Of a stretch of 64,000 nt of DNA, positions 25,701 to 35,834 are shown piece by piece. The DNA is from Palleronia salina (GTDB taxonomy: Bacteria; Pseudomonadota; Alphaproteobacteria; Rhodobacterales; Rhodobacteraceae). The notes beneath the pieces were generated by a model. It had not been told where the DNA came from. It did no database searches and saw only the letters and a program-made list of their open reading frames with translations. The DNA is taken from the NCBI RefSeq assembly GCF_900141995.1, contig NZ_FQZA01000001.1, positions 286,392-350,391 on the forward strand, written 5' to 3'. How positions within the stretch are numbered: position 1 is the first letter of the stretch; every line of letters begins with the position of its first letter. The translations under genes were made by a program, and so were the position numbers.

Positions 25701-27302
25701 CTAGCTTTGCGCCCCCGGAAGGACCACCCCGGCGCGCATCAAGGCGGCCAGCACGCGACCGTTGCGACCGTAGACGTCGCGGCGGTATTCCATGCCGCCC
25801 TCGGGCTTGGCGATGGCCGTGCGGTAGATGATGTGCACCGGCAGAGGGTTCTCGAGGTTCACGCGGCTTTCACGGCCCGAGCGCAGGTGACGTTGAAATT
25901 CGCCCTCGGGATCGTCGGTCTGCATGGACAGCAGGGCATAGCCGAATTCGAACGGGTCGTTCAGCCGGATGCAGCCGTGCGAGAAGGCCCGCACGTCGCG
26001 CGAAAACAGGTTTTTTGCAGGGGTATCATGCAGATAGATGTTGTACTTGTTGGGGAACATGAACTTCACAAGGCCCAGGGCGTTCCGGTCGCTCGGCGGC
26101 TGGCGCATGGAGAACGGGAAGCTGCGCGCGGTGTACTGGCTGAAGCCCCGCCCGCGGTTGACCTTGCGGCCGCGGCTGTCGGTGATTTCCATGTAGCTGA
26201 GCGCATAGGGGTTGCGCCGCAGCTGGGGCAGATATTCGTTCACCACGATCGAGCGGGGAACGTACCAGCTGGGATTGATGACCATGTGGTCCATCTCGTC
26301 CGAGAACTCGGGCGTGCGGCGACCGTCCTGGTCCTTGCCGATGACCGACTTGGTCTGGAAGAAGATCTCGCCATCGACCATGATCTTGGCGCGGAAATCG
26401 GTGAGGTTCACCGACACGTGCCGGTCGCCAAGGTCCCGGTTCATCCACCGCTCGCGTTCCATCGAAACAAGAATGTGGCCCAGCCGGTCCACGGGGCTGC
26501 GGTTCATCTCGGTCAGCGTGTCGCCGCCCACGATGCCATCCTGGACCAGGCCGTGATCGGCCTGGAACTGCTCGACCGCGCGGGTCATCGAGGCGTCGAA
26601 CAGGCGCGTGTCGCTGCGGTCGAGATAGCCGAAGGCGATCAGCCGGTCGCGCAGCGCGATGACCGCATCGCCGGTGTCGCCCGGCGACAGCTTGCCCACG
26701 GTCAGTGGGCCGCCCCAGCCGCCATCGGCGATCAGGCGTTCCAGCTTGACCTTCTCGCGCACCAGCCGCGTGTATTCGGCCGAGGCCGGCGCCAGGTTGT
26801 TGAGGAAGGTGTTTGGCCGCGCGCGTTCGAACGCGCGCAGCAGTTCCAGCCGGTCGCGGGTCGGAACCTCGCGCTTGATGTTGTTGTCGACCTGCGCGGG
26901 CGTCAGGATGCCGGTTTCCAGATCGGTGGCAAAGCGCAGGAACAGGCGGCTGAGCTCGACCTCGACCCGGCCGCGGTCACGCTCGCTGCGGGCGCTGGTC
27001 ATGAGGTCGCGCAGGGTGTCGGCGTCGTAGCGTCCGCGCGGCAGGCCGTGCAGGTCGGCCTTTCCCACGATGGACAGCAGTGCCTCGCGCCGGGCCCGGT
27101 CATCGGCGTCGTCGCCGACCCAGATGGGCTGGTAGCCGCCGTCGCGGTAGAAGGCGGCGAGGTCGTCATCCTCGGCGGCGGCCACGGCCACGGCTTGTTT
27201 GAAGGCGGTCACCTGCGCCACGGCGGCAGGCGCGAGGGCGGCCACACCGGCGTAGATCGCGAAACCGGCCACCAGGCCGCGGGTCATCAAGGCAGCACGC
27301 AT
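25701..27302 (-). CDS. L,D-transpeptidase (YcbB/LdtD-like)
   Basis: 533 aa. Signal peptide at residues 1-29. A scaffold with a peptidoglycan-binding-type region (GDTGDAVIALRDRLIAFGYL...ALEQFQ-like) sits at ~200-265. The YkuD catalytic domain at ~330-480 has HDTPAKNLF and the nucleophile motif RAFSHGCIRL. Forms 3-3 cross-links in periplasmic peptidoglycan. The start follows the signal peptide. Divergent from the DUF882 peptidase gene with a shared 325-bp control region. Confidence 0.9.
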   Translation of the reverse strand: MRAALMTRGLVAGFAIYAGVAALAPAAVAQVTAFKQAVAVAAAEDDDLAAFYRDGGYQPIWVGDDADDRARREALLSIVGKADLHGLPRGRYDADTLRDLMTSARSERDRGRVEVELSRLFLRFATDLETGILTPAQVDNNIKREVPTRDRLELLRAFERARPNTFLNNLAPASAEYTRLVREKVKLERLIADGGWGGPLTVGKLSPGDTGDAVIALRDRLIAFGYLDRSDTRLFDASMTRAVEQFQADHGLVQDGIVGGDTLTEMNRSPVDRLGHILVSMERERWMNRDLGDRHVSVNLTDFRAKIMVDGEIFFQTKSVIGKDQDGRRTPEFSDEMDHMVINPSWYVPRSIVVNEYLPQLRRNPYALSYMEITDSRGRKVNRGRGFSQYTARSFPFSMRQPPSDRNALGLVKFMFPNKYNIYLHDTPAKNLFSRDVRAFSHGCIRLNDPFEFGYALLSMQTDDPEGEFQRHLRSGRESRVNLENPLPVHIIYRTAIAKPEGGMEYRRDVYGRNGRVLAALMRAGVVLPGAQS

Positions 27303-27627
27303 AGGCGATATCCCATCGTCAAAATTTCTGTCTCCAATCAAACACCTGATCGACGGCGTTTGGTTCCACAAGATCTTGGTTTGGCGGCCATGTCATTTCA
27401 CATCTTCGAAAGTGATGTCCGCGCAACATTTTGATACGTTTTTTTCACCTTACGGTAACGCAGCGGAGTTAAGCAAGAATCTGCCGAATTATGGAACCAA
27501 ATGGCGTTTGGCTTTTCGGGGCCTTTCTGAACGGTCCGCTTTGTGCCATGACTCGTCTTGCAGAGGCAAAGACCAAGCTCCGACCAACGGGGCTGGCAGG
27601 GCAACTTAAAAACGGGACGTTACCTTC
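27303..27627. promoter_or_regulatory. Divergent control region between the two cell-wall genes
   Basis: AT-richer than its surroundings. It holds a 10-bp perfect inverted repeat, TTTGGTTCCA (27359-27368) and TGGAACCAAA (27492-27501), and a 9-bp direct repeat GGCGTTTGG (27355, 27503). I see no coding frame with a start and ribosome site. Presumably it carries the promoters of both genes; I could not assign -35/-10 boxes with confidence. Confidence 0.4.
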
Positions 27628-28197
27628 ATGGACACTTCACGGACGACTGGCATGACCAGGCGCGGCTTGCTGGGTGCATTCGCAGCAACGGCTCTGGCAG
27701 CGGCACCCACCTATTCGAACGCTTTCGGATTGTTGCGTGGTGCGGGCGACATTCGCAGGCTGAAGATCTACAACGGCCGGACCGGTGAGAGCCTCGACAC
27801 GATCTACTGGATCGAGGGAAGCTACATCAAGGACGCGCTGGCCGAGGTGAACCACGTCATGCGCGACTGGCGGAACAACCAGGTCAAGTCGATCGACACC
27901 CGCACGCTCGACATCATGGCCGCCGCGCACAACCTGATGGATACGACCGAATCGTACCTGCTGATCTCGGGCTATCGTTCGCCCCAGACCAACGCGATGC
28001 TGCGCAGCCGCTCGTCGGGCGTGGCGAAGAACTCGCGCCACCTGAAGGGCGAAGCCGCCGACCTGCGGATGAATTCGCGCTCGGTCGCGCAGATGTACCG
28101 CGCCGCGTCGGCCTGCGCCGCCGGGGGCGTCGGGCGCTATACCTCGTCGAATTTCGTGCACATGGATTGCGGTCCGGTGCGCAGCTGGGGCAGCTGA
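27628..28197 (+). CDS. DUF882 murein endopeptidase (MepK/YcbK-like)
   Basis: 189 aa. Twin-arginine signal TRRGLLGAFAATALAAAP, so exported folded through Tat. The peptidase_M15-like domain has SGYRSPQTNAMLR, SRHLKGEAADLRM (zinc His and Asp) and FVHMDCGPVRSW (second His). In E. coli MepK cuts the 3-3 cross-links that L,D-transpeptidases make, which fits the divergently encoded transpeptidase. Start at the first ATG; 27652 is an alternative that would keep the Tat motif. Confidence 0.9.
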   Translation: MDTSRTTGMTRRGLLGAFAATALAAAPTYSNAFGLLRGAGDIRRLKIYNGRTGESLDTIYWIEGSYIKDALAEVNHVMRDWRNNQVKSIDTRTLDIMAAAHNLMDTTESYLLISGYRSPQTNAMLRSRSSGVAKNSRHLKGEAADLRMNSRSVAQMYRAASACAAGGVGRYTSSNFVHMDCGPVRSWGS

Positions 28198-28222
28198 ACC
28201 GACCTGTCCCGCCAACAGATTG

Positions 28223-28250
28223 GGGCCCGGCATTGCGCCGGGCCCTTTTT
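28223..28250 (+). terminator. Terminator of the DUF882 gene
   Basis: A 9-bp stem GGGCCCGGC / GCCGGGCCC with a 5-nt loop and T5. From here to 28487 I see no gene or clear signal. Confidence 0.85.
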
Positions 28251-28487
28251 CGTTGGCGTCCTTGGTCTGACAGGCCGTGGAAGAGGTGTCTCTGACCGGG
28301 CGCGTTTGACCGGCCCGCAGTGTCACATCCGGCCAAGGAGGCGTGACACCGGCAACCCGGCGGCCTTCCCCCTTCACGACATGACCGTAAAGACGCGAAA
28401 GCGGCGAAGGCCTTGCCTGTCGCCGCTCTCGATCTGTCATGAAGCCGGGAAATCTCGGACGCAGCCCGGCAAGGCCGGTCAGCGTTC

Positions 28488-29441
28488 TCAGCCGTTGCCC
28501 AGTTTCGCCTGGCGCGCCGCCGACAGCCGGGCGAAATCATCGCCCGCGTGATAGCTCGACCGCGTGAGCGGCGTGGCCGACACCATCAGGAACCCCTTGC
28601 CCCAGGCCGCCTTCTCGTAGCCGGCGAATTCCTCGGGCGTGACGTAGCGGGCGACCGCGTGGTGCCTGGACGTGGGCTGGAGGTACTGGCCGATGGTGAT
28701 GAAATCGACATCCGCCGCGCGCATGTCGTCCATGACCTGCATCACGGCCTGCCGATCTTCGCCAAGACCCACCATGATCCCCGACTTGGTGAACATGGTC
28801 GGGTCCATCTCCTTCACCCGTTGCAGCAGGCGCAGCGAGTGGAAATACCGCGCACCGGGCCGCACTTCGGGGTAGAGCCCCGGGACGGTTTCGAGGTTGT
28901 GGTTGAACACGTCGGGCCGCGCCTTGACCACGGTTTCCAGGGCCTCGGGACCGCAGCGCAGGAAGTCGGGCGTCAGCACCTCGATCGTGGTGCCCGGAGA
29001 CTGCCGACGGGTCGCGCGGATGGTCTGGGCGATGTGCTCGGCCCCCCCGTCATCCACGTCGTCCCGGTCCACGCTGGTGATGACCACGTGGTTAAGGCCC
29101 AGCTTCTTCACCGCGTCCGCCACCCGGCCCGGTTCGAACACGTCCAGCGCGTCGGGGCGACCGGTGGCCACGTTGCAGAAGGTGCAGCCGCGGGTGCAGA
29201 TCTCGCCCATGATCATCATGGTGGCGTGACCCTGCGACCAGCATTCGCCCACGTTGGGACAGCCCGCCTCTTCGCAGACTGTCACGAGGTTATGCTCGCG
29301 CATGATGGCCTTGGTGTCGGAATAGCCTTTGCCGGACGGCGCCTTGACCCGGATCCAGTCCGGCTTCTTCAGGCGCGGGGTCTCGGGCTTGCGGGCCTTC
29401 TCGGGGTGGCGCTGATCGGGAATCTTGAGGTCGCGTGGCAT
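28488..29441 (-). CDS. lipA: Lipoyl synthase
   Basis: 317 aa radical-SAM enzyme inserting two sulfurs into protein-bound octanoate. Auxiliary cluster motif [13 protein letters not shown] and radical-SAM [13 protein letters not shown] are both complete, as is the C-terminal RSSYHAGD with the conserved serine. The start [20 protein letters not shown] gives the usual basic N-terminus; an upstream in-frame extension is unconserved. Confidence 0.96.
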   Translation of the reverse strand: MPRDLKIPDQRHPEKARKPETPRLKKPDWIRVKAPSGKGYSDTKAIMREHNLVTVCEEAGCPNVGECWSQGHATMMIMGEICTRGCTFCNVATGRPDALDVFEPGRVADAVKKLGLNHVVITSVDRDDVDDGGAEHIAQTIRATRRQSPGTTIEVLTPDFLRCGPEALETVVKARPDVFNHNLETVPGLYPEVRPGARYFHSLRLLQRVKEMDPTMFTKSGIMVGLGEDRQAVMQVMDDMRAADVDFITIGQYLQPTSRHHAVARYVTPEEFAGYEKAAWGKGFLMVSATPLTRSSYHAGDDFARLSAARQAKLGNG

Positions 29442-29562
29442 GGATAAGTCCTTCCTTGCCAAGGTAACTAGGGTATTCGCGCGCCCATGTCCAAGGCGTC
29501 GACGGTGCGACATGACCGCCTTGCCGCACCTGCATGGCCCGCGCGGGCGCGGGCGCGCCGGA

Positions 29563-30657
29563 TCAGGGCCGCAGGATGACCCGGATGCCGTGGCCGGGGC
29601 CTTCCATGTCGGTCTTCACCGCGTTCAGCTGGTCGATGGCCGAGTCGATGATCGCGAGGCCGAGCCGGTCCGACGGCAGCACCTCACCCAGGCCCGGGCC
29701 GTCGTCGCGGCAGATCAGCTCGATCTCGTTGCCCGGCCGGTTCTTCAGGCTGACGGTGACGGTGCCCGCCTCCTCGTTGAACGCGTGCTTGACCGAGTTG
29801 GTGACGAACTCGTTCACGATGACGGCCACCGCCCCCGCCTTGCGCGAGTCGAGCGTGATCTCGTCCACGTCGACGCTCAGGGTGATGCGGTCCGGCAGCC
29901 CGTCGCGCATGAGGTCGAAGATCGAGCTCATGAAGGGCTGCATCAGCGCCTCGCGGTCGCTGCCCGAGCGATACATCTGCTGGTTCAGCGCGGCGACCGT
30001 GTTGATCCTCCGGCTGACATTCTCCAACGCCTCGCGCGCCTCGTCCGATGTGACGGCGCGGGCCTGGATCCGGGTCATGGCCGCCACGGATTGAAGCGAG
30101 TTCTTGACCCGGTGATCGACCTCGCGGCGCATCATCTCGGACCGGCGCAGCGCGCGGCGCAGGTTCAGCTGGGCCATCACCTGCCGCGCCAGCATCTCGA
30201 GTAGCTCGGTCTGGAAGCCGGTCAGCGACGAGGGCGCATGCCCCAGCACCGCGAGCGCGCCCAGGCGCTGGCCGGTATCGGTGACCAGCGGCGCGCCCGC
30301 GTAGAACTGGATGCCCTGGTCCCCGAGGCACAGCGGGTTTTCGCGGGTGCGGGGGTCGGTGCGCGTGTCCTCGATGACGGACACGCTGTCCAGGTGGATG
30401 ATGTGGCGGCAGATCGATTGCTCGATCGGGGTCTCGGCAAGCTCGAGCCCGTGGCGCGCCAGGAACCACTGACGCTCGGATTCGACCACCGAGACGATGG
30501 CGATGGGCTGGCCGGTCAGGGTCGCGGCCATGCGGGCGATGTCGTCGAAGGGCTTGCGGTCATCGACGCCGTCGATCGCGAAACTGCGCAGCGCGGCCAG
30601 GCGATGGCGGTTCGCGACCGTTTCAGGATCGACGGCGATGTCGTTCATGTCCAGCAT
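29563..30657 (-). CDS. Soluble sensor histidine kinase (GAF + HisKA_2/HATPase)
   Basis: 364 aa, no membrane segment. An N-terminal GAF domain (~20-170) has [21 protein letters not shown]. The HWE/HisKA_2 dimerisation helix carries the phospho-acceptor His in [12 protein letters not shown] (~191-202). The HATPase region has [15 protein letters not shown] and DDGPGL. The GAF domain resembles those that read small ligands or light in related kinases, but no chromophore Cys is evident. No response regulator is adjacent, so an orphan, possibly in the general stress network. Confidence 0.85.
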   Translation of the reverse strand: MLDMNDIAVDPETVANRHRLAALRSFAIDGVDDRKPFDDIARMAATLTGQPIAIVSVVESERQWFLARHGLELAETPIEQSICRHIIHLDSVSVIEDTRTDPRTRENPLCLGDQGIQFYAGAPLVTDTGQRLGALAVLGHAPSSLTGFQTELLEMLARQVMAQLNLRRALRRSEMMRREVDHRVKNSLQSVAAMTRIQARAVTSDEAREALENVSRRINTVAALNQQMYRSGSDREALMQPFMSSIFDLMRDGLPDRITLSVDVDEITLDSRKAGAVAVIVNEFVTNSVKHAFNEEAGTVTVSLKNRPGNEIELICRDDGPGLGEVLPSDRLGLAIIDSAIDQLNAVKTDMEGPGHGIRVILRP

Positions 30658-30723
30658 TCACCCTTTAAACCTAACCGCTTGGCACCAGGTCGCTTGCCAA
30701 CCCGAATATGCCATTGCGCTTAG

Positions 30724-30739
30724 CCCCTTGCGCAAGGGG
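30724..30739. promoter_or_regulatory. 16-bp perfect palindrome
   Basis: CCCCTTGCGCAAGGGG lies 67 bp upstream of the histidine kinase start and 39 bp past the end of the DUF6456 gene. No T-run follows on either strand, so an operator is likelier than a terminator. Confidence 0.4.
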
Positions 30740-30777
30740 TGACAAGATGATGGGCGGAATGCTGCGCGAAGTGGCTG

Positions 30778-31866
30778 TCAGCCGATCATCGGGGCCAGTC
30801 TTCCCTGGGTTTCGACGTAGTGACGCTTGAGCCGTTCCAACCCGATGCGCAGCACGATCTTGCCGGACCGCGCGGCCCAGCCCATGCGCCGCTCGATGGG
30901 CTCCATGCCCTCCAGCAGGCAGCAGGCGCGCAGGACGACATCGCCAAGACCCGGGCCAAGGTCCTGCATCACGGCGTGCAGGCGGGCGCGTGCGGCTTTT
31001 GGTCCCGGCCCCCGCAGATCATCGGCTGACAGGGTCGGCGCCGACGGCTCGGCCATGAAGGCATCGAACGTGTCGCGATCCGTGTCGGCCTCCAGGCCCG
31101 CCAGTTCGAAATCCTCGCGCAGACGCTCGCCCACGCGCACCAGGTCGGGCGTCAGGAAGACCCGGCCGTTCTTGTCGCGGCGGCGGGACAGCATCATCAG
31201 CGGGCTTTCCGGCGCGCCGTAGCGGGCGCCGGTGCCGCGCGTGTCCTCGCCATCCCGTTCCGCGTCGTCGGCGCGCAGGCCCGCCTCGACCTGGTCCAGC
31301 ATGTCCTTCAGCGCCACGCGGCCCGCCGGACGGATGCGATACCGCGTGATCCGGCCGGTGTCCTCGGCCGCGATCCAGCCCGCGAGCGCCAGCGCCTCGG
31401 CCACGGGGGTGTCGACCACCGCGGTGCGGATGGTCTGCCCGTCGTCGGTCTCGCGCACGACCACGGCCTTCTCCATGCCTTCGGCAACGGCCAGGCAGGC
31501 GCCGGGTTCGGCCATTCGGCGCAGCACCCGCCGGGCGGCGTTGTAGATCTCGGGCGGTTGGACCGGGGCGGTCGGCTTGGGCGAGGTCGTGATCGTCTTG
31601 TCGTGCTTCATGGTAACGTCTCTTGCCGGCTTGCCGGGGTGGCTGCCCCGGGAACGCTGGACGGACAGTCGCCGCAGCGCGTGGTCGATAAGGGGATCGT
31701 CACGCAATTCCTCGCACCGCCGCACCTGCCGCAGGACCGTCGAGGCATGGCAGTCGGCGTCGCGCGCCAAGGCCCTGATCGATTTGCCGTCGACAACGTG
31801 CTGCAAGTAAACGCGCGCCGCAGTCGGAACCCAGCCCCCGAAGGAACCGTGCGCCTCTTTCGTCAT
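30778..31866 (-). CDS. DUF6456 domain protein with helix-turn-helix
   Basis: 362 aa. Residues ~10-60 (AARVYLQHVVDGKSIRALARDADCHASTVLRQVRRCE) form a helix-turn-helix. Residues ~210-350 match the DUF6456 pattern (ESPLMMLSRRRDKNGRVFLTPDLVRVGERLREDFELAGL). Probably a DNA-binding regulator; targets unknown. The start MTKEAHGSFGGW has GGGGAAAG six bases upstream. It is divergent from the DUF6477 gene. Confidence 0.8.
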   Translation of the reverse strand: MTKEAHGSFGGWVPTAARVYLQHVVDGKSIRALARDADCHASTVLRQVRRCEELRDDPLIDHALRRLSVQRSRGSHPGKPARDVTMKHDKTITTSPKPTAPVQPPEIYNAARRVLRRMAEPGACLAVAEGMEKAVVVRETDDGQTIRTAVVDTPVAEALALAGWIAAEDTGRITRYRIRPAGRVALKDMLDQVEAGLRADDAERDGEDTRGTGARYGAPESPLMMLSRRRDKNGRVFLTPDLVRVGERLREDFELAGLEADTDRDTFDAFMAEPSAPTLSADDLRGPGPKAARARLHAVMQDLGPGLGDVVLRACCLLEGMEPIERRMGWAARSGKIVLRIGLERLKRHYVETQGRLAPMIG

Positions 31867-32014
31867 GTCTTTCCCCTGGTTCAGCACAACCATCCCGCCC
31901 GGCATAGACCCGTGATTTTCAAAGGTTATGTCGGCGCCACTCCGCAACCGTTAGTTGAAACGATTAGCAGAGTGTTAACGGGCTGGTCGATTGCCTCAAT
32001 TTCACCTTGGTTTG

Positions 32015-32029
32015 TTAACCTTGGGTTAG
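32015..32029 (+). promoter_or_regulatory. Possible CtrA-type binding site
   Basis: TTAA-CCTTGGG-TTAG, one base from the CtrA consensus TTAA-N7-TTAA, in the 249-bp gap between the DUF6456 and DUF6477 genes. A second TTAAC occurs at 31976. Weak evidence on its own. Confidence 0.3.
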
Positions 32030-32115
32030 GCTTCCGCGCGGGTGTTGTGGTGCGGGCGCAACAGCCCCGGGGGCTGGCGATACTAGTCGGTATCCAGAAA
32101 TCCCGGAGATCCGCC

Positions 32116-32409
32116 ATGACCGACCAGACCCACCTGCCCCAGATTCGCCGTCCCCGCCTGTTGCTGAGCGCCGCGCGGTTCGGGCTGCAAGGATACAACC
32201 GCGCCGCCGCCCTGCCCCGCATCCTGGGACTGGCCGCGCCGCTGGACGACATGAACTATCTGCCCGAGCTCGTGCAGCTCGAGGCCGAGCTGGAGGCCGC
32301 GCGGACGGATCGCGCGGCCGATTACAGCGCCGGCCGGCACGTCGAGGTGTTGATCGCGTTGCTGGCCGAGCCGGCGGCGACCGCCCCGGCCGCCGCATCG
32401 CTCAGCTGA
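32116..32409 (+). CDS. DUF6477 family small protein
   Basis: 97 aa, basic N-terminal half (PQIRRPRLLLSAARFGLQGYNR) and acidic C-terminal half. The string RPRLL...AARFG...Y-R-R/A...L-x-R-L is the DUF6477 pattern as I remember it, and it commonly sits next to DUF6456. GGAG lies 6 bp before the ATG. Its stop overlaps the end of the convergent MttB-like gene by 8 bp. Function unknown. Confidence 0.65.
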   Translation: MTDQTHLPQIRRPRLLLSAARFGLQGYNRAAALPRILGLAAPLDDMNYLPELVQLEAELEAARTDRAADYSAGRHVEVLIALLAEPAATAPAAASLS

Positions 32410-33949
32410 AGGCGTCGGCCATCTCGGACTTGCGGCGCGCGACGAAGGCTTCCAGCCGCGCGGCGATCTCGGGATCCAGCGCCGGCTGCTGGTAGTCGGC
32501 CAGCCGCTTGGCCACCAGCGCCGTCGCGAAGGCACGGGTGTCGCGCTCGCCCTCGTCGGCCCAGGTCTCGTAGGGCTTGTGGTCGAAGATCTCGGTCCGC
32601 CAGAACGCGGTCTTGAAGTTCGCCTGGGTGTGCGCGCAGCCGAGGAAGTGCCCGGCCGGGCCCACCTCGCGCAGGGCATCCATGGCCTGGCCGTTCTCGC
32701 TGATGTCGACGCCCTGGGCGATGCCGTGCAGCACGCCCAGCTGGTCGGCGTCGATGACGAATTTCTCGAAGCTGGTGACCAGCCCGCCCTCGAGCCAGCC
32801 GCAGGCATGCAGCATGAAATTCACCCCCGCCATCAGCCCCGCGTTCAGCGAGTTCGCGGATTCGTACCCCGCCTGCGCGTCCGGCAGCTTGCTGTCGTTG
32901 AACGACCCGGCGCTGCGATAGGGCAGACCGAGCCGCCGCATGAGCTGACCCGCGCCATAGGTGATGAGCGAGGCCTCGGGTGTCCCGAAGGTGGGGGCGC
33001 CCGAGTTCATGTCGATCGAGGTGACGAAGCAGCCGCCGATCATGGGCGCGCCGGGCCGGATCAGCTGCGAATAGGCGACGCCCACCATGACCTCGGCCAG
33101 CACCTGCGTCAGCGTGCCCGCGACGGTCACGGGCGCCATGGCCCCGCCGACGATGAAGGGCGACAGGATGCAGGCCTGCCCGGCGGCGGCATAGACCTCG
33201 AGCGCGCCCATCATGGTGGCGTCGAAGGTCAGGGGCGAGTTCACGTTGATCAGCGATGTCAGCACGCAGTTGTCGCGCACGAAGTCCTCGCCGAACAGGA
33301 TGCGGCACATCTCGACCGAATCCTCGGCGCGGCCCGGCTCGGTCACCGATCCCATGAACGGCTTGTCGGACAGCGTCATGTGCGCCAGCAGCATGTCCAG
33401 GTGGCGCTTGTTCACCGGAATATCCGTGGGTTCGCACACCGTGCCGCCGGAATGGTGCAGCCACTTGGACATGTAGCCCAGCTTCACCAGCTTGCGGAAA
33501 TCGTCGATGGTGGCATAGCGGCGGCCGCTGTCCCCGTCGCGCACGAAGGGGGGGCCGTAGACCGGCGCCAGGACCAGGTTGCGCCCGCCGATCTCGACGC
33601 TTCGCTCGGGGTTGCGGGCGTGCTGGATGAACGTCTCGGGCGCGGTTTCACACAGCTTGCGCACCATGCCTTTCGGAAAGCGCACACGCTCGCCCTCGAC
33701 CATCGCGCCGGCCGCGCGCCAGCGATCCAGCGCGGCGGGGTTCTCGACGAAATTGACGCCGATCTCTTCCAGCAGCGTCTCGGCGTTGGCCTCGATGATG
33801 TCCAGCGCCTCGGGCGTCAGAACCTCGTAATTGGGCACGTTGCGGGTGATGAACTTCGCGGTCTCGAAGCTGATCGCGCTGCGCTCGGCCCGGCGGGCGG
33901 CGCCGCCCCCTGCCCCGCGGCTGCGTCTGCGGGTGGCTGTATCGCTCAT
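32402..33949 (-). CDS. Trimethylamine methyltransferase (MttB) family protein, non-pyrrolysine
   Basis: 515 aa TIM-barrel corrinoid-dependent methyltransferase homologue. Seen: VNFVENPAALDRWRAAGA, INVNSPLTFDATMMGALEVYA, and GCFVTSIDMNSGAPTFGTPEA, where the reading frame has no in-frame amber. It therefore belongs to the Pyl-lacking group that includes glycine-betaine and proline-betaine demethylases. The cognate corrinoid protein and reductive activase are not in the window. An Arg/Gly-rich N-terminal tail is unusual. Confidence 0.88.
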   Translation of the reverse strand: MSDTATRRRSRGAGGGAARRAERSAISFETAKFITRNVPNYEVLTPEALDIIEANAETLLEEIGVNFVENPAALDRWRAAGAMVEGERVRFPKGMVRKLCETAPETFIQHARNPERSVEIGGRNLVLAPVYGPPFVRDGDSGRRYATIDDFRKLVKLGYMSKWLHHSGGTVCEPTDIPVNKRHLDMLLAHMTLSDKPFMGSVTEPGRAEDSVEMCRILFGEDFVRDNCVLTSLINVNSPLTFDATMMGALEVYAAAGQACILSPFIVGGAMAPVTVAGTLTQVLAEVMVGVAYSQLIRPGAPMIGGCFVTSIDMNSGAPTFGTPEASLITYGAGQLMRRLGLPYRSAGSFNDSKLPDAQAGYESANSLNAGLMAGVNFMLHACGWLEGGLVTSFEKFVIDADQLGVLHGIAQGVDISENGQAMDALREVGPAGHFLGCAHTQANFKTAFWRTEIFDHKPYETWADEGERDTRAFATALVAKRLADYQQPALDPEIAARLEAFVARRKSEMADAFS

Positions 33950-34097
33950 GGGGCTGACTCCTTTTCGGCGTTCTGCGCCCTGATTAGTGCACGCCGTGCC
34001 TCCGTCATCGCCGGTTTGCGTCCTTTCGCGTTTGGAAACGACATCGCGCGGGGCGGCGCGCTTGCGCGGGGTGCCGGGCTGGATTACGAGCCGTCAC

Positions 34098-35684
34098 ATG
34101 AGTGACACGCCCATCGCCCCCGCCCACCAGGCCGACCACCAGAAGCTGCTGATCGTCGATTTCGGCAGCCAGGTGACGCAGCTGATCGCCCGCCGCCTGC
34201 GCGAGCTGAACGTCTATTGCGAGATCCACCCATTCCAGGCGGTCACCGACGCGTTCCTGGATGAATTCGCGCCGCTGGCCGTGATCCTCTCGGGCGGCCC
34301 GGCATCGGTCCGCGACGAGGGCGCGCCGCGCCCGCCCGCCAAGGTGTTCGAGCTGGGCGTGCCGGTCCTGGGCATCTGTTACGGCCAGCAGGTCATGATG
34401 CAGATGCTGGGCGGCCACGTGGAGCGCGGCCACGGCACCGCCGAGTTCGGCCGCGCCTACGTCACCAAGGCGGACGAGCAGACCAAGCTGCTGGACGGCT
34501 GGTTCACCGAGGGACGCGAGCAGGTCTGGATGAGCCACGGCGACCACGTGGCCCGGCTTGCCCCCGGGTTCGAGGTCTGCGGCACCTCGCCCGGCGCCCC
34601 CTTCGCCGTGACCGCCGATACCGATCGCAACTTCTACGCGGTGCAGTTCCACCCCGAGGTGCATCACACCCCGAACGGCAAGAGGCTCTACCAGAACTTC
34701 GTGCGGATCGCGGGCTTCACCGGCGACTGGACCATGGAAGCCTATCGCGACCAGGCCATCGCCGCGATCCGCGAACAGGTGGGCGACGCCCACGTGATCT
34801 GCGGGCTGTCGGGCGGCGTGGATTCTTCCGTCGCCGCCGTGCTGATCCACGAGGCCATCGGCGACCAGCTGACCTGCGTCTTCGTGGACCACGGCCTGTT
34901 GCGTAAAGGCGAGGCCGAGGAAGTGGTCACCATGTTCCGCGACCATTACAACATGGCGCTGATCCACGCGGACGAACGCGACCTGTTCCTGGGCCAGCTC
35001 GACGGCGTGTCGGACCCCGAGCAGAAGCGCAAGACCATCGGCAAGCTGTTCATCGACGTTTTCCAGAAGCACGCCGACACGATCCCCAACGCCAAGTTCC
35101 TGGCGCAGGGCACGCTGTACCCGGACGTGATCGAAAGCGTCAGCTTCGCCGGCGGGCCGTCGGTCACGATCAAGAGCCACCACAACGTGGGCGGCCTGCC
35201 CGAGAAGATGGGGCTCAAGCTGGTCGAACCGCTGCGCGAGCTGTTCAAGGACGAGGTGCGCGCGCTGGGCGCCGAGCTGGGCCTGCCCAAGCACTTCATC
35301 GGCCGCCACCCGTTCCCCGGCCCCGGCCTTGCCATCCGCTGCCCCGGCGAGATCACGCGCGAGAAACTCGAGATCCTGCGCGAGGCCGACGCCGTCTATA
35401 TCGATCAGATCCGCAAGCACGGCCTCTACGACGAGATCTGGCAGGCCTTCGTGGCGATCCTGCCGGTGCGGACCGTGGGCGTGATGGGCGACGGGCGCAC
35501 CTACGATTTCGCCTGCGCCCTGCGCGCCGTGACCTCGGTCGACGGGATGACGGCGGACTACTACCCGTTCAGCCACGATTTCCTGGGCGAGACCGCCACG
35601 CGCATCATCAACGAGGTGCCGGGCATCAACCGGGTGACCTACGACATCACCTCGAAACCGCCGGGCACCATCGAGTGGGAATAG
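34098..35684 (+). CDS. guaA: GMP synthase (glutamine-hydrolysing)
   Basis: 528 aa. Converts XMP to GMP. An N-terminal class I amidotransferase has nucleophile Cys in VLGICYGQQ and the His/Glu pair in FHPEVHHT. The PP-loop ATPase SGGVDSSV and the C-terminal dimerisation domain ending [18 protein letters not shown] complete the enzyme. The start [15 protein letters not shown] follows an extension without homology. Confidence 0.97.
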   Translation: MSDTPIAPAHQADHQKLLIVDFGSQVTQLIARRLRELNVYCEIHPFQAVTDAFLDEFAPLAVILSGGPASVRDEGAPRPPAKVFELGVPVLGICYGQQVMMQMLGGHVERGHGTAEFGRAYVTKADEQTKLLDGWFTEGREQVWMSHGDHVARLAPGFEVCGTSPGAPFAVTADTDRNFYAVQFHPEVHHTPNGKRLYQNFVRIAGFTGDWTMEAYRDQAIAAIREQVGDAHVICGLSGGVDSSVAAVLIHEAIGDQLTCVFVDHGLLRKGEAEEVVTMFRDHYNMALIHADERDLFLGQLDGVSDPEQKRKTIGKLFIDVFQKHADTIPNAKFLAQGTLYPDVIESVSFAGGPSVTIKSHHNVGGLPEKMGLKLVEPLRELFKDEVRALGAELGLPKHFIGRHPFPGPGLAIRCPGEITREKLEILREADAVYIDQIRKHGLYDEIWQAFVAILPVRTVGVMGDGRTYDFACALRAVTSVDGMTADYYPFSHDFLGETATRIINEVPGINRVTYDITSKPPGTIEWE

Positions 35685-35834
35685 TCGCCGCGCGGACCGG
35701 GGCCGCCTGAGCCAAGACAGCGTGCGGGTCTCTCGTCCACAGCCTTGGTCTGCGTGGCTGTCGTCAGTCTGCCTTGTATTTGTGCGCGCGATAGGTGCAT
35801 CTGCCGCCATGAGCGTCCCATTCCAGGTGCAGCC

